DNA from: Aestuariivivens insulae | GTDB taxonomy: Bacteria; Bacteroidota; Bacteroidia; Flavobacteriales; Flavobacteriaceae | Direction of reading: 5' to 3' | Length of the DNA stretch: 64,000 nt | NCBI RefSeq assembly: GCF_022662195.1 | Contig: NZ_JAKMCS010000018.1 | Span: 1 to 64,000, forward strand | In this document: positions 36,557 to 45,330 of the stretch, piece after piece | How the letters are laid out: every line of letters begins with the position of its first letter | Numbering within the stretch: the first letter of the stretch is position 1 | Made by a program: the position numbers and the translations under genes | The notes under the pieces: generated by a model | The model's input: only the letters and a program-made list of their open reading frames with translations | What the model was told of the DNA's origin: nothing | Database searches by the model: none

Positions 36557-37168
36557 TCACCCTTTAATCCAAGTGATTATAGACGTATCTGTAGGCAATG
36601 TTTTTGGTGTTAGGGAACGTACAACATAGCCATTTTCATCTATTAAGTACTTTTGAAAATTCCACGTCACCTCAGAGTCTTCAACTCCATTTTTATCCTT
36701 TTGGGTTAAAAATTGATAGACCTCGTGCATATCATCTCCCTTTACGGAGATTTTTCCCATCATAGGAAAGCTTACCCCATAATTTTGCTGACAAAATGTT
36801 GCTATTTCTGCATTGGTTCCCGGTTCCTGTGCTCCAAAATTATTTGCCGGAAAACCAATAATCGTAAAATTATCATTTTTATAGGTTTCGTAAAGTGCCT
36901 GCAAATCTTTATATTGTGGTGTGAGGCCACACTCGCTTGCCGTGTTAACAACCATTACTTTTTTTCCCTTCAACGTTGACAAATCGAAGTCATTACCCGA
37001 TAAATCCTTAACGGTAAACTGGTGGATAGACTGTTTTTGCATAATAGTTTCATTTTTTACAACCTGAACAACTGCTTTACTTTCTCTTAGTTCAGATTCA
37101 TGAGATGCTTTATTTTGTTTACAAGCAGTTAGCGCGAGTATTAAAACAATAAGTGTTGTTTTTTGCAT
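36557..37168 (-). CDS. Glutathione peroxidase-family lipoprotein
   Basis: 203 residues from the ATG at 37168, chosen because it gives a lipoprotein signal (MQKTTLIVLILALTAC). An upstream in-frame ATG at 37210 would overlap ccsBA and spoil the signal. The thioredoxin-fold block NTASECGLTPQYKDL contains the peroxidatic Cys (not Sec). FPANNFGAQEPG replaces the usual FPCNQFGxQEP, so the second Cys and the active-site Gln are changed to Ala and Asn. WNFQKYLID keeps the Trp-Asn pair. The enzyme should reduce peroxides, probably with thioredoxin-like donors in the periplasm. It starts 4 bp after the ccsBA stop, so it is likely in that operon. Confidence 0.88.
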   Translation of the reverse strand: MQKTTLIVLILALTACKQNKASHESELRESKAVVQVVKNETIMQKQSIHQFTVKDLSGNDFDLSTLKGKKVMVVNTASECGLTPQYKDLQALYETYKNDNFTIIGFPANNFGAQEPGTNAEIATFCQQNYGVSFPMMGKISVKGDDMHEVYQFLTQKDKNGVEDSEVTWNFQKYLIDENGYVVRSLTPKTLPTDTSIITWIKG

Positions 37169-37172
37169 CACA

Positions 37173-40100
37173 TTATTTCTTATAATATTTAGCATACCCT
37201 CTATAACCAAAGTACCCCAATAAAGCTACAAATGCAACACCCATAGCGATAATTTTAAAACTGGCTATTTGCTGACCCGATTGGTAGGAATGTAGTCCAG
37301 CCAAATAAAAGTTCACACCAAAATAAGTAAAAATTATAAACGAAATAGCAATTACCGAACTAAGGTTAAACAACCAACGCCCTCTAAGCCCAGGCACCAA
37401 TCGCATATGGATAACAAAAGCATAAATCATGATACTAATAAGCGCCCAGGTTTCTTTAGGATCCCAACCCCAATAGCGTCCCCAACTTTCATTGGCCCAC
37501 ATACCACCTAAAAAGTTACCAATAGTTAACATGACCAATCCAACGGTTAATGCCATTTCGTTAACAATAGTGAGCTCTTTAATGTTTAAATCCATTTTGG
37601 TTTTGTTCTTACTAGTGGTTAGCGCCATAAGAAGTAGGGATACCACCCCTAAAATCATACCCAAAGTAAAAGGCCCATAACTGGCTACAATAATAGCCAC
37701 ATGAATCATAAGCCAATAACTGTTTAACACAGGCTGTAAGTTTTCAATTGATGGATCCATCCATTGGAAATGCGCAACCATTAATAACATAGAAGTTACA
37801 AAAGCTCCTGCTGCTATGGTTAAGTCTGACGTTTTTCTTTTCCCAAAAATCGTCGATAAAACCCCTGATACATTGTCGTTATCGTTATGGGCTTTCTCTT
37901 TCTTCTTACTTAAACCAACAATAAACCCAAACAACATGGTAGACCAAGCCACATAGATCATAGATTCATAGGCATTACTCCATGGGGCATGCCCAGATAC
38001 ATACCAACGGACAATTAAACCAGCCAAATGGAGTAGAAATACTCCAAAAATAACCCACTTCAATCCCTTTATAATAGCATCTATGTACTTGCTTTTATCC
38101 TTTAAAATTTGAACTATTAACAGCACAAACATTAAACTACCTGCATACATGTACCAACTAAACAGCTTTTTAAAAATATCGTACTTGTTATAAAGTACTT
38201 CGGTATGGATTTTATCGTCGCTTAGCATGACTTCGGCTCCATATTTATGCTGCGTTTTTTTGAAGGCTTCCAACAGCTTTTCTGCTTCGGAATAATCTCC
38301 TGTTTGTTTTGCTTGATTAAGCGTTACAAGATAAGCTCGAAAACCATTCTTTATAAAATTTCCATAAAGTGAATCTTGTATTTTATGGGTTCCAAACCTA
38401 TAATCGTAAGACGACATCCAAGTGTTATTGGCATCATCAGGAACTGGGAACAATCGTAAAGATGCCCCTTCAATGGTATTATATAACAAGTTAACACGTT
38501 TGTGGGCTTCCTGTATTTCTTTTTGATAACCATTAGGCGTGGTTGTACTAAAAGCATCTTCTAAATAAGGTTGCAACTTATAGTCACCGTGCTCTGAAAA
38601 GAAATCGGCCAAGGTCACATATTTATCTTCTATACTGGTACCAATAATGTGCCTTACGGTATCTGCTTTCTTTTTAGCCAAATAAATTACGGGAACGCTA
38701 TACCACAACCTTGGACTTTCCTGCATGGATAAAAATACTTGATGGGCATCAAAATCTTCATAAGTATCATGCTTGCTTAATTTTCTAAGCATTTCTGAAG
38801 CATAAGTACTTACAGGCTTCATACGTCCATCTGAATCTTGAATGACCAAATGCGCGAACTTATCGGCATGATCTTTAGGCGTTATGTTCGTCGCTAAAAT
38901 AGAATCTATCTGAGCTTTGGTTGGCCTTGACTGTACTGCATGGGCTGAATGGTCATGACCATCGTCTTGGGTATGCTCTTGACTAAAGCCAGATAGCCCC
39001 ATACACAACAACAAAACCGTAATCAGTTTTGCTTTTTTAGCTCGTACTTTTTTAAGCTGTTTGCGCAAATCTGAAAACCGTGTTCCTTTTACAAATAAAA
39101 TGGACAACAATCCAAAATAGAGCATAAAATAGCCTATATAGGTAAACAGTGTCCCCCAAGAATCGTGGTTAACTGAAAGCACAGTGCCTTTCTCATCTGG
39201 ATGGAAACTGGATTGAAAAAATCGATACCCACGATGGTTTAGGATGTTATTCATAAAAATCTTGTAATCGAAATCGCCTTCTTTTTCATCTATAACTGTA
39301 ACGTCACTTGAATAGGCCGAATTTATATTAGACCCAGGAAACTTATCGGCAACAAAATCGTTGAGCTTAATACTAAAAGGCAACTGTAAAACTTTAGAAC
39401 CATACTTAAAAGCAAATTCCAGTCCGCCAACTTCTATCTGTTTAAAATTATTATTAATGCCTTTTCCACCTAGCAATCCAATATGCTTCGTTTCTCCATT
39501 GGTAGTCACTTTTAGCACCACGCCATCGGCATCATTTTTAAGGATTTGTGATTTTTGAACCACATCGAAAACACCTTTAACGACAGGTTTTGGGAATACC
39601 ATTTGCATATTGCCTATGACGTAGCGCGAACGCAAATGCAGCGTCTGTAAACTATCTTTTACCAGCTTCCCTTGCGCACGAGTTGCCATGGTCATATATT
39701 CTCCTTCAAAAGGAGAGTTAATGCTTAACGAATCACCTTGATAAGTAATGTTAATAGCACCATTGGTAGGCTTATTAAGTGCAAACAAAATATTATGTAT
39801 ACTTGCTACTTGCCCTACTTTTAAAAAATGGTTATGTGGGCCATCGGCTCCCGCTTCAACCATTTTAAGATACTGTTCGCCATTGTCATCTGGGACAATA
39901 TCTTCTTCGGCTCCGGCAATAAATTTTTCCAGTTCAATGGTTACGGGTTGTGTATTATATTTGGTTTTAATCTTAAAGTGGTTATCCAATCGTGGTGAAA
40001 AATCGACTTCGTTTTCCAATACACGGCGTTGTGCGACACCATCCACCTTATAATCACCATCAATATAAGTTGTTATATAGGTTCTTTGGGACAAAAACGT

Positions 40101-40451
40101 GTTTTCCGTAGCGCCTTCTCGAATGGCCATCATGCCTTCAAAACCTATATACCTTGTAATGAAAGCTCCAAGTAGGATAAATATAAATGCAATATGTAGT
40201 GTAAGCGTTGCCCACTTTTCCTTTTTATAAAGCTTGTACTTAAAAATATTGCCCGCGAAATTAATTACAAAAAACACCATAATGGCTTCAAACCACCAAG
40301 CATTGTAAATTAAATTTCTGGTATAAGGCGTTGGTGAAGTTTCCTGCCCAGCATCCATAAACGTTCCTGTTGCCATAGCTGCGGCAAAAACAATAAATAA
40401 GATTGCGGTAAGTCTTGTGGAGAAGAGAATTTTAGCGAGTTTTTCTTGCAT
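37173..40451 (-). CDS. ccsBA: Fused CcsB-CcsA (ResB-ResC) cytochrome c maturation protein
   Basis: A 1092-residue membrane protein of the system II heme export and ligation pathway. Residues about 1-450 are ResB-like, with helices near 12-30, 50-70 and 82-100, a large extracytoplasmic domain, and a helix near 430. A linker then has a second signal-like helix ending GLSGFSQEH and a His-rich stretch (about 500-515, DDGHDHSAH). A periplasmic domain follows (about 520-770). The C-terminal third is CcsA, with multiple helices and the heme-binding WWD block ANESWGRYWGWDPKETW. The fusion carries out heme delivery and attachment to CXXCH apocytochromes. It is transcribed together with the peroxidase gene. 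Confidence 0.93.
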   Translation of the reverse strand: MQEKLAKILFSTRLTAILFIVFAAAMATGTFMDAGQETSPTPYTRNLIYNAWWFEAIMVFFVINFAGNIFKYKLYKKEKWATLTLHIAFIFILLGAFITRYIGFEGMMAIREGATENTFLSQRTYITTYIDGDYKVDGVAQRRVLENEVDFSPRLDNHFKIKTKYNTQPVTIELEKFIAGAEEDIVPDDNGEQYLKMVEAGADGPHNHFLKVGQVASIHNILFALNKPTNGAINITYQGDSLSINSPFEGEYMTMATRAQGKLVKDSLQTLHLRSRYVIGNMQMVFPKPVVKGVFDVVQKSQILKNDADGVVLKVTTNGETKHIGLLGGKGINNNFKQIEVGGLEFAFKYGSKVLQLPFSIKLNDFVADKFPGSNINSAYSSDVTVIDEKEGDFDYKIFMNNILNHRGYRFFQSSFHPDEKGTVLSVNHDSWGTLFTYIGYFMLYFGLLSILFVKGTRFSDLRKQLKKVRAKKAKLITVLLLCMGLSGFSQEHTQDDGHDHSAHAVQSRPTKAQIDSILATNITPKDHADKFAHLVIQDSDGRMKPVSTYASEMLRKLSKHDTYEDFDAHQVFLSMQESPRLWYSVPVIYLAKKKADTVRHIIGTSIEDKYVTLADFFSEHGDYKLQPYLEDAFSTTTPNGYQKEIQEAHKRVNLLYNTIEGASLRLFPVPDDANNTWMSSYDYRFGTHKIQDSLYGNFIKNGFRAYLVTLNQAKQTGDYSEAEKLLEAFKKTQHKYGAEVMLSDDKIHTEVLYNKYDIFKKLFSWYMYAGSLMFVLLIVQILKDKSKYIDAIIKGLKWVIFGVFLLHLAGLIVRWYVSGHAPWSNAYESMIYVAWSTMLFGFIVGLSKKKEKAHNDNDNVSGVLSTIFGKRKTSDLTIAAGAFVTSMLLMVAHFQWMDPSIENLQPVLNSYWLMIHVAIIVASYGPFTLGMILGVVSLLLMALTTSKNKTKMDLNIKELTIVNEMALTVGLVMLTIGNFLGGMWANESWGRYWGWDPKETWALISIMIYAFVIHMRLVPGLRGRWLFNLSSVIAISFIIFTYFGVNFYLAGLHSYQSGQQIASFKIIAMGVAFVALLGYFGYRGYAKYYKK

Positions 40452-40530
40452 GATAAATACCTATTTTAAGGTCGTGCAAATTTACATATTTCAATTCAGT
40501 TTAAGATGTTAAAGTTTGATAAAAAGATGG

Positions 40531-40687
40531 TAGATGTTAGTCGTTAGACGTTAGACCGAATACGTTGTAGACCAAAGACAGATACTTGAAGAGTCAAGAA
40601 CAAAGACGCTAGATAATTAGATTGTAGAATATATACTGATCACTGATCACTGTCCACTGACCACTAACTACTGACTACTGCTCACTG
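40531..40687. repeat. Heptamer-phased repeat tract
   Basis: From 40636 the sequence reads in exact 7-base steps: CTGATCA, CTGATCA, CTGTCCA, CTGACCA, CTAACTA, CTGACTA, CTGCTCA, CTGAGTT. A second shorter 7-base phase, GTTAGTC/GTTAGAC, occurs at 40536-40556. The tract overlaps the last codons and stop of the globin gene (40682 onward). A short CAGTAGG/CAGTATT/CAGTTG run at 43072-43093 looks related. These resemble degenerate heptamer arrays found between flavobacterial genes; the function is unknown. Confidence 0.75.
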
Positions 40688-41068
40688 AGTTCTCGCTTCA
40701 AAAATCTTCAAATACAAAAAAGTTGCCATTTTTCTTGCTCTCCGTTTTGCATTTTCGGCATAATCGCCTTCAAATAGCTCATCAATAGTTTCAATCCATA
40801 AGTTTAACCACAAACCAAAATGCCTTTCGGTAATGGTATTGTTATTGTCTTTATCCACCTTAATATGGGCTTCTAAAGGATTGCCAATATATCGTGTCTT
40901 TAAAAACAAACTGGACTCCCAAAAAGTGGTGAGATTTTCTAAATGGACATCCCAATCTTCAATAACACCATTAAAAAAAGGCCCCAAGACAACATCTTTT
41001 CTCACTTTTTTATAAAATGACGACACTAACAAATAGACATCATCCCGTGTTTTTATATCTTTTTTCAT
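40682..41068 (-). CDS. Group III truncated hemoglobin
   Basis: A 128-residue cytoplasmic globin of 2-on-2 type. It contains the start IKTRDDVYLLVSSFYKKVRK, FFNGVIEDWDVHLENLTTFW, a distal-side EAHIK (H68) and the proximal-helix block RHFGLWLNLWIETIDELFEG, in which H83 is the likely heme ligand. Group III globins are proposed to handle oxygen, nitric oxide or peroxide chemistry; no specific role is proven here. The stop codon and last codons lie within the heptamer repeat tract, so its C-terminus may have been remodelled by that repeat. It is a single gene next to ccsBA. Confidence 0.9.
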   Translation of the reverse strand: MKKDIKTRDDVYLLVSSFYKKVRKDVVLGPFFNGVIEDWDVHLENLTTFWESSLFLKTRYIGNPLEAHIKVDKDNNNTITERHFGLWLNLWIETIDELFEGDYAENAKRRARKMATFLYLKIFEARTQ

Positions 41069-41276
41069 CTGTTTACCCCTAATTGTTTTTAAAAAGCAAA
41101 AAATAATGGATTAAAGATCAACCCAACCCTTCCATCTACCTAAAATACAACTACATAACACCTTATTATCTCAAAAAAAATCGTTATTTTTAAGATAGCT
41201 TATTTAGTACAATAGTTTCTTTTTTGCAATAGTTACTATTCTTCAAAAATAAGGTTTCTAACAAAAAAATACAGCT

Positions 41277-41675
41277 ATGAAAAGAAAAACGTTTATCCAA
41301 AAAGCGCTGGGCGCTATGCTTATTGCCATACCCGCCTATGCTGCATTAAGTTGCTCAAGTTCCTCCGATGATTCGTATAACAATGGAGGCAATGACGGAG
41401 GAAATAACAACGGTGGCGGATCCCAAGGCAATTGTATTGAAAATGGGACATCAAGTTCTATTTCCAGTAATCATGGCCACACCCTTACAGTCTCGAAAGA
41501 GGATGTTAATGCAGGCACCCAAAAAACCTATGACATTACTGGATCTTCAGGACATTCGCATAATGTAACCTTAACTGCTGCAAATTTCACAAGCCTTAAG
41601 AACAACCAACAAATTAGTGTTTCCTCTACCAGTGGAAGTGGACATACCCATAGCGTTACTGTCTCTTGTGCCTGA
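41277..41675 (+). CDS. Small lipoprotein with three His-x-His motifs
   Basis: 132 residues, family not recognised. The N-terminus MKRKTFIQKALGAMLIAIPA ends at a lipobox LSC (Cys26). A low-complexity Ser/Asn/Gly linker runs from about 27 to 51. The core has three short repeats with HxH: NHGHTLTVSKEDV (H66, H68), SGHSHNVTLTAANF (H93, H95) and SGHTHSVTVSC (H123, H125). Cys53 and Cys131 could form a disulfide. The layout suggests a small extracytoplasmic beta fold that binds a metal such as copper or zinc through paired histidines; this is inference. It is a single gene, upstream of the DUF2520 gene. No enzyme motif is seen. Confidence 0.78.
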   Translation: MKRKTFIQKALGAMLIAIPAYAALSCSSSSDDSYNNGGNDGGNNNGGGSQGNCIENGTSSSISSNHGHTLTVSKEDVNAGTQKTYDITGSSGHSHNVTLTAANFTSLKNNQQISVSSTSGSGHTHSVTVSCA

Positions 41676-41729
41676 TTAAGTTTTTATTCAATTTGAACTA
41701 TTGAAAAAATATATGCTTATTTTCGCAGT

Positions 41730-42533
41730 ATGATTTCAGTAGTTATTTTAGGTGCAGGAAATGTAGCCACACATTTGTTTAAGGCGTTTGAAAAAGCAGA
41801 TAATATTTCTGTAAATCAGTGGTATAATAGACATTTAAAATCCATTGCTTCTTACAGAAACAAAGTTGCTATTACCGATAATTTAGACACCTTGCAAATT
41901 GCCGACATGTACATATTGGCGGTAAGTGATGATGCCGTTGCCGAATTGTCTGCACAATTGCCATTTGAAAACAGATTGGTTCTACACACTTCCGGGAGTG
42001 TAAATGTACACGATTTAGACAAAAAAAACCGAAGAGGCGTATTATATCCGCTTCAAACCTTTAGCAAAACGGCCGATATTGATTTTAGCAATGTCCCTAT
42101 ATGTATTGAGACCTTACACAAACCCGATTACCATATTATAAAACAATTAGCGGTTAGCATAGGAAGCCCTGCTAAAAAAATAAATAGCGACCAACGACGC
42201 GCATTACACCTAGCGGCCGTTTTTGTCAATAATTTTACCAATCAGCTATACCGTATCGGCCACGAAATTACCGAAGCCCATGGTGCCGAGTTCGACCTTT
42301 TAAAACCTTTGATATTGGAAACGGCCAACAAAATACAAACCGTCTCGCCCTATATGGCACAAACAGGTCCAGCAAAACGGGGCGACAAAAAAACCATTAA
42401 AAAGCATTTAAACCAACTCGATAAAAAACAACACCAAGAGATTTATAAATTATTAACTGCTGCTATTCAAGAAACGCATGCTTCGACCTGGCTGAGCAAC
42501 CGGGTTTCCGACAACAACTCAACTAAAAAATAA
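41730..42533 (+). CDS. Rossmann-fold/DUF2520 protein
   Basis: A 267-residue cytoplasmic protein. The N-terminal Rossmann fold starts VVILGAGNVATHLFKAF, a nucleotide-binding glycine loop, followed by MYILAVSDDAVAELS and VLHTSGSV. The C-terminal DUF2520 part includes ALHLAAVFVNNFTNQLYRIG and TGPAKRGDKKTIKKHL. It looks like a reductase related to ketopantoate or pyrroline-5-carboxylate reductases, but its reaction is not established. It starts a run of four genes (DUF2520, KdsC-like, UbiA, Maf) with 3-bp, 48-bp and overlapping junctions; this gene order recurs in Flavobacteriia. A TATTTTCG box about 10 bases before the ATG may be its promoter. Confidence 0.88.
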   Translation: MISVVILGAGNVATHLFKAFEKADNISVNQWYNRHLKSIASYRNKVAITDNLDTLQIADMYILAVSDDAVAELSAQLPFENRLVLHTSGSVNVHDLDKKNRRGVLYPLQTFSKTADIDFSNVPICIETLHKPDYHIIKQLAVSIGSPAKKINSDQRRALHLAAVFVNNFTNQLYRIGHEITEAHGAEFDLLKPLILETANKIQTVSPYMAQTGPAKRGDKKTIKKHLNQLDKKQHQEIYKLLTAAIQETHASTWLSNRVSDNNSTKK

Positions 42534-42536
42534 TAA

Positions 42537-43067
42537 ATGGAAGAAAAAAGCTATAAAGAATACTTAGAACATATAACCACCTTCATCTTTGACGTTGATG
42601 GTGTTTTAACCGATGGTTCAGTAATTATAACCACCGATGGCGAAATGCTAAGGACTATGAGCGTAAAAGATGGTTACGCCCTTAAAACAGCTGTAAACAG
42701 TGGCTATAATATTTGCGTTATTTCCGGTGGCACTAACGAAGGGGTTCGTTTACGCTTAAAAGGCCTGGGTGTTACCGATATTTATTTGGGCGCACACAAT
42801 AAAATAGAACAGCTTAACGACTATTTTAGTAAAAATAATATTAAGCGTGAAAACGTACTATATATGGGCGATGATGTGCCAGACTACCCCGCTATGAAAC
42901 TTATAGGCCTCCCTTGTTGTCCGCAAGATGCTGTTCCCGAAATAAAAGCCATTTCTAAGTACGTATCCCACAAAAAAGGGGGCAAAGGCGCTGCTCGCGA
43001 TGTTATTGAACAAGTACTGAAAGTACAAGGCAAATGGAATGGCAATTTTGATGCTAAATATGATTGA
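42537..43067 (+). CDS. KdsC-like HAD phosphatase
   Basis: A 176-residue HAD subfamily IIIA hydrolase without a cap domain. FIFDVDGVLTDGSV is motif I, CVISGGTNEGVRLRLKGLG motif II, and YMGDDVPDYPAM motif IV, the pattern of 3-deoxy-D-manno-octulosonate 8-phosphate phosphatase (KdsC), which is a tetramer. It may act in Kdo formation for lipopolysaccharide or on another sugar phosphate. It starts 3 bp after the DUF2520 stop, so it is cotranscribed. Kdo synthase is not in the window. Length is normal. Confidence 0.88.
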   Translation: MEEKSYKEYLEHITTFIFDVDGVLTDGSVIITTDGEMLRTMSVKDGYALKTAVNSGYNICVISGGTNEGVRLRLKGLGVTDIYLGAHNKIEQLNDYFSKNNIKRENVLYMGDDVPDYPAMKLIGLPCCPQDAVPEIKAISKYVSHKKGGKGAARDVIEQVLKVQGKWNGNFDAKYD

Positions 43068-43115
43068 TTTTCAGTAGGCAGTATTCAGTTGCAGTGCACA
43101 TTAAAACTTTAAACC

Positions 43116-44030
43116 TTGAACTACCTCAACCTCATCCGCTGGAAAAATTTATTAATGCTTGTCCTTGTACAGTTATTAATAAAATATGCTCTATTAGAAC
43201 CTTTGGGAGTTCAAGTTAGTTTAAATACATTTAGCATTTCATTACTTATACTTGCTACGGTTTTCATAGCAGCTGCAGGAAATATCATCAACGATATTTA
43301 CGATATTGAAACCGATACCATTAACAAACCCAACAAGCTTATAGTTGGCAAACACATTACGGAACAAACTGCTTTTAACTGCTTTATTGCCTTAAACCTT
43401 ATTGGTGTTGGCCTTGGGTTTTACGTATCACACCTTGTTGGCAAAAATGCTTTCTTTGCTTTATTCGTTATTATATCTGCATTGCTTTATGTATACGCCA
43501 GTTATTTAAAACGTCTCTTTTTAATTGGCAATATTATCATATCCCTTTTGGTATCACTAAGCATTTTAATTGTTGGTATTTTTGAATTATTACCAGTAAT
43601 CACTCCAGAGAACCAATATATCCAACTGGCTGTTTTTAAAATCATCTTTTATTATGCCGTTTTTGCCTTTATCATAAATTTAATAAGGGAGATAATAAAA
43701 GATATTGAAGATATTGAAGGTGACACAAAATCTGGCATGCATACCTTACCCATAGTTATTGGCACTTCAAAAGCTAGGAGCACCGCTTTTGTGTTAACGC
43801 TTTTTACCACCATGGCCATTTCGTTTTATGTCATCAGCTCGTTATACAAAACCCCCATCGCCTCAGGGTATTTTATATTTTTTATTATTGGCCCTTTAAT
43901 TTATGTTTTCATAAAATTGTTAACCGCAAAAACAAAACAGGAATACCGCCATATTAGCGCCATGCTTAAACTGGTTATGCTTTCTGGTATGCTTTCCTTA
44001 CTTTTATACAAGTATATTCTTTTAAGCTAA
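43116..44030 (+). CDS. UbiA-family prenyltransferase
   Basis: A 304-residue membrane protein with about eight or nine helices. The first Asp-rich motif is NIINDIYDIETDTINKP and the second DIEDIEGDTKSGMHTLP; together they bind the magnesium prenyl-diphosphate. Such flavobacterial enzymes are often labelled geranylgeranylglycerol-phosphate geranylgeranyltransferase, but the acceptor is not certain. The start is a TTG at 43116, which gives the conserved opening NYLNLIRWKNLLM; no ATG lies nearby. The gene overlaps the next by one base (taATG), so the two are translationally coupled. A short repeat run (43072-43093) sits upstream. Confidence 0.87.
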   Translation: MNYLNLIRWKNLLMLVLVQLLIKYALLEPLGVQVSLNTFSISLLILATVFIAAAGNIINDIYDIETDTINKPNKLIVGKHITEQTAFNCFIALNLIGVGLGFYVSHLVGKNAFFALFVIISALLYVYASYLKRLFLIGNIIISLLVSLSILIVGIFELLPVITPENQYIQLAVFKIIFYYAVFAFIINLIREIIKDIEDIEGDTKSGMHTLPIVIGTSKARSTAFVLTLFTTMAISFYVISSLYKTPIASGYFIFFIIGPLIYVFIKLLTAKTKQEYRHISAMLKLVMLSGMLSLLLYKYILLS

Positions 44031-44623
44031 TGCTGAGCGACACCTTAAAAAACCATCATATCATTTTAGCTTCGGGCTCTCCTCGTAGACAAGCGTTTTT
44101 TAAAAACCTTGGCGTTGATGTCGAAATCCGTTTAAAACCAGTAAAAGAAGAATATCCTAACCGATTAACACATTTCGAAATAAGCAACTATTTAGCCCAA
44201 CTAAAGGCTTTGCCCTTTAAGCCGGAACTTAAAGACAAAGAGATACTTATAACCAGTGATACCATTGTTTGGCATAACCATACCGCTTTAGGAAAACCTA
44301 AAAATGAAGCTGAAGCTTTTAACATTATAAAGTCATTGAGCAACGCTACGCACGAGGTGATTACTTCAGTTTGTTTTACCACCAAGACTTTTGAAAAAAC
44401 AGTACATGATATCACAAAGGTAACCTTTAAACCTCTCACCGACGAAGAGATTAATTACTACATACAAACCTACAAACCATTTGACAAAGCTGGTGCTTAT
44501 GGCATACAGGAATGGATAGGACAAATTGGCGTTACCAAATTAGAAGGTTCTTATTTTAACGTTATGGGATTGCCTACCCATCTTGTTTACACAACCTTAA
44601 ACGATATTGCCAACACCCATTAA
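44030..44623 (+). CDS. maf: Maf-family nucleotide pyrophosphatase
   Basis: A 197-residue cytoplasmic enzyme. ILASGSPRRQAFFKNLG is the substrate-binding loop, ITSDTIVWHNHTALGKPKN the catalytic block with the Asp, and FDKAGAYGIQEWIG the C-terminal signature. Maf proteins hydrolyse non-canonical or canonical nucleoside triphosphates (dTTP, UTP, m7GTP, according to subtype) and affect cell division. Here the subtype looks YhdE-like (dTTP/UTP). The start overlaps the UbiA stop by one base. Last of the four-gene run. Confidence 0.94.
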   Translation: MLSDTLKNHHIILASGSPRRQAFFKNLGVDVEIRLKPVKEEYPNRLTHFEISNYLAQLKALPFKPELKDKEILITSDTIVWHNHTALGKPKNEAEAFNIIKSLSNATHEVITSVCFTTKTFEKTVHDITKVTFKPLTDEEINYYIQTYKPFDKAGAYGIQEWIGQIGVTKLEGSYFNVMGLPTHLVYTTLNDIANTH

Positions 44624-44682
44624 GCCTGAACTTTTATAAGTCATTCATCAACATTTTAAAACTGGAATAGCATAAAACTATT

Positions 44683-44690
44683 TATCTTTG
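44683..44690 (+). promoter_or_regulatory. Promoter box TATCTTTG for the MscS gene
   Basis: An exact TAnnTTTG match 25 bases before the ATG at 44716. No clear TTTG lies 19 bases upstream, so the -33 element is weak. Confidence 0.5.
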
Positions 44691-44715
44691 TTAAGTAATC
44701 CCTAACCAAAACACA

Positions 44716-45246
44716 ATGTTTTCAGAAACACTTCAAGGGCAGCTTATCATCACAGGAATAGTTATTGTATCCTTATTAACCTTGAGAGCTATTGCCAATA
44801 TTACCTTAGCTAAGGTAGCCAGAAGAAATGGCATTAATGAAGCTCGCATACGGCTCATGCAAAGATACTTAACGGCTTTATTCCTTTTAATAGCCTTACT
44901 TATTGAAGCTTGGGTTTTTGGAACGGACCTAAATCGGTTGGCTATTATTTTTTCATCGCTTTTTGCTGTTTTGGGAGTTGGCCTGTTTGCCATTTGGTCT
45001 ATTTTAAGCAATGTCACTTCTGGGATTATCATGTTTTTCAACTTTCCATACAAAGTGGGCGATAAAATAGAGATACATGATAAGGACTTCCCTATAACAG
45101 CTATTATTGAAGACATTAGAGCTTTTCAACTGCATCTGCGTTTAGAAAATGGAGACCTAGTAACCTACCCCAATAATTTAATGCTTCAAAGAGCAGTAAC
45201 CCTAATTAAAAAAGATGCCATTGAAGACGATGGCGAAGCTGTCTAG
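44716..45246 (+). CDS. Small MscS-type mechanosensitive channel
   Basis: A 176-residue membrane protein. Three helices (about 8-28, 48-68, 75-105) are followed by a short soluble beta domain. The pore helix region is VLGVGLFAIWSILSNVTSGI with glycine spacing as in MscS TM3, and FPYKVGDKIEIHDK opens the beta domain. It lacks the C-terminal alpha/beta vestibule of full MscS (about 286 residues), so it is a minimal form. It would release solutes on osmotic downshock. It lies next to the CorA gene but has its own promoter box. Confidence 0.85.
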   Translation: MFSETLQGQLIITGIVIVSLLTLRAIANITLAKVARRNGINEARIRLMQRYLTALFLLIALLIEAWVFGTDLNRLAIIFSSLFAVLGVGLFAIWSILSNVTSGIIMFFNFPYKVGDKIEIHDKDFPITAIIEDIRAFQLHLRLENGDLVTYPNNLMLQRAVTLIKKDAIEDDGEAV

Positions 45247-45330
45247 GAGCTTCTATTAAGAATTTGTAATTGGAATTATTAAACTGGCCCTTAATATTGT
45301 TTATATTTATAGGGCGTTTAGGTTTATAAC

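Noticed and set aside
37168-37210. Upstream ATG of the glutathione peroxidase gene
   Set aside because: It would overlap ccsBA and put 14 residues before the lipoprotein signal; the ATG at 37168 gives a clean lipobox.
40636-40687. Heptamer tract considered as a minisatellite-encoded protein tail
   Set aside because: A 7-base period shifts frame each unit; only the last few bases overlap the globin gene.
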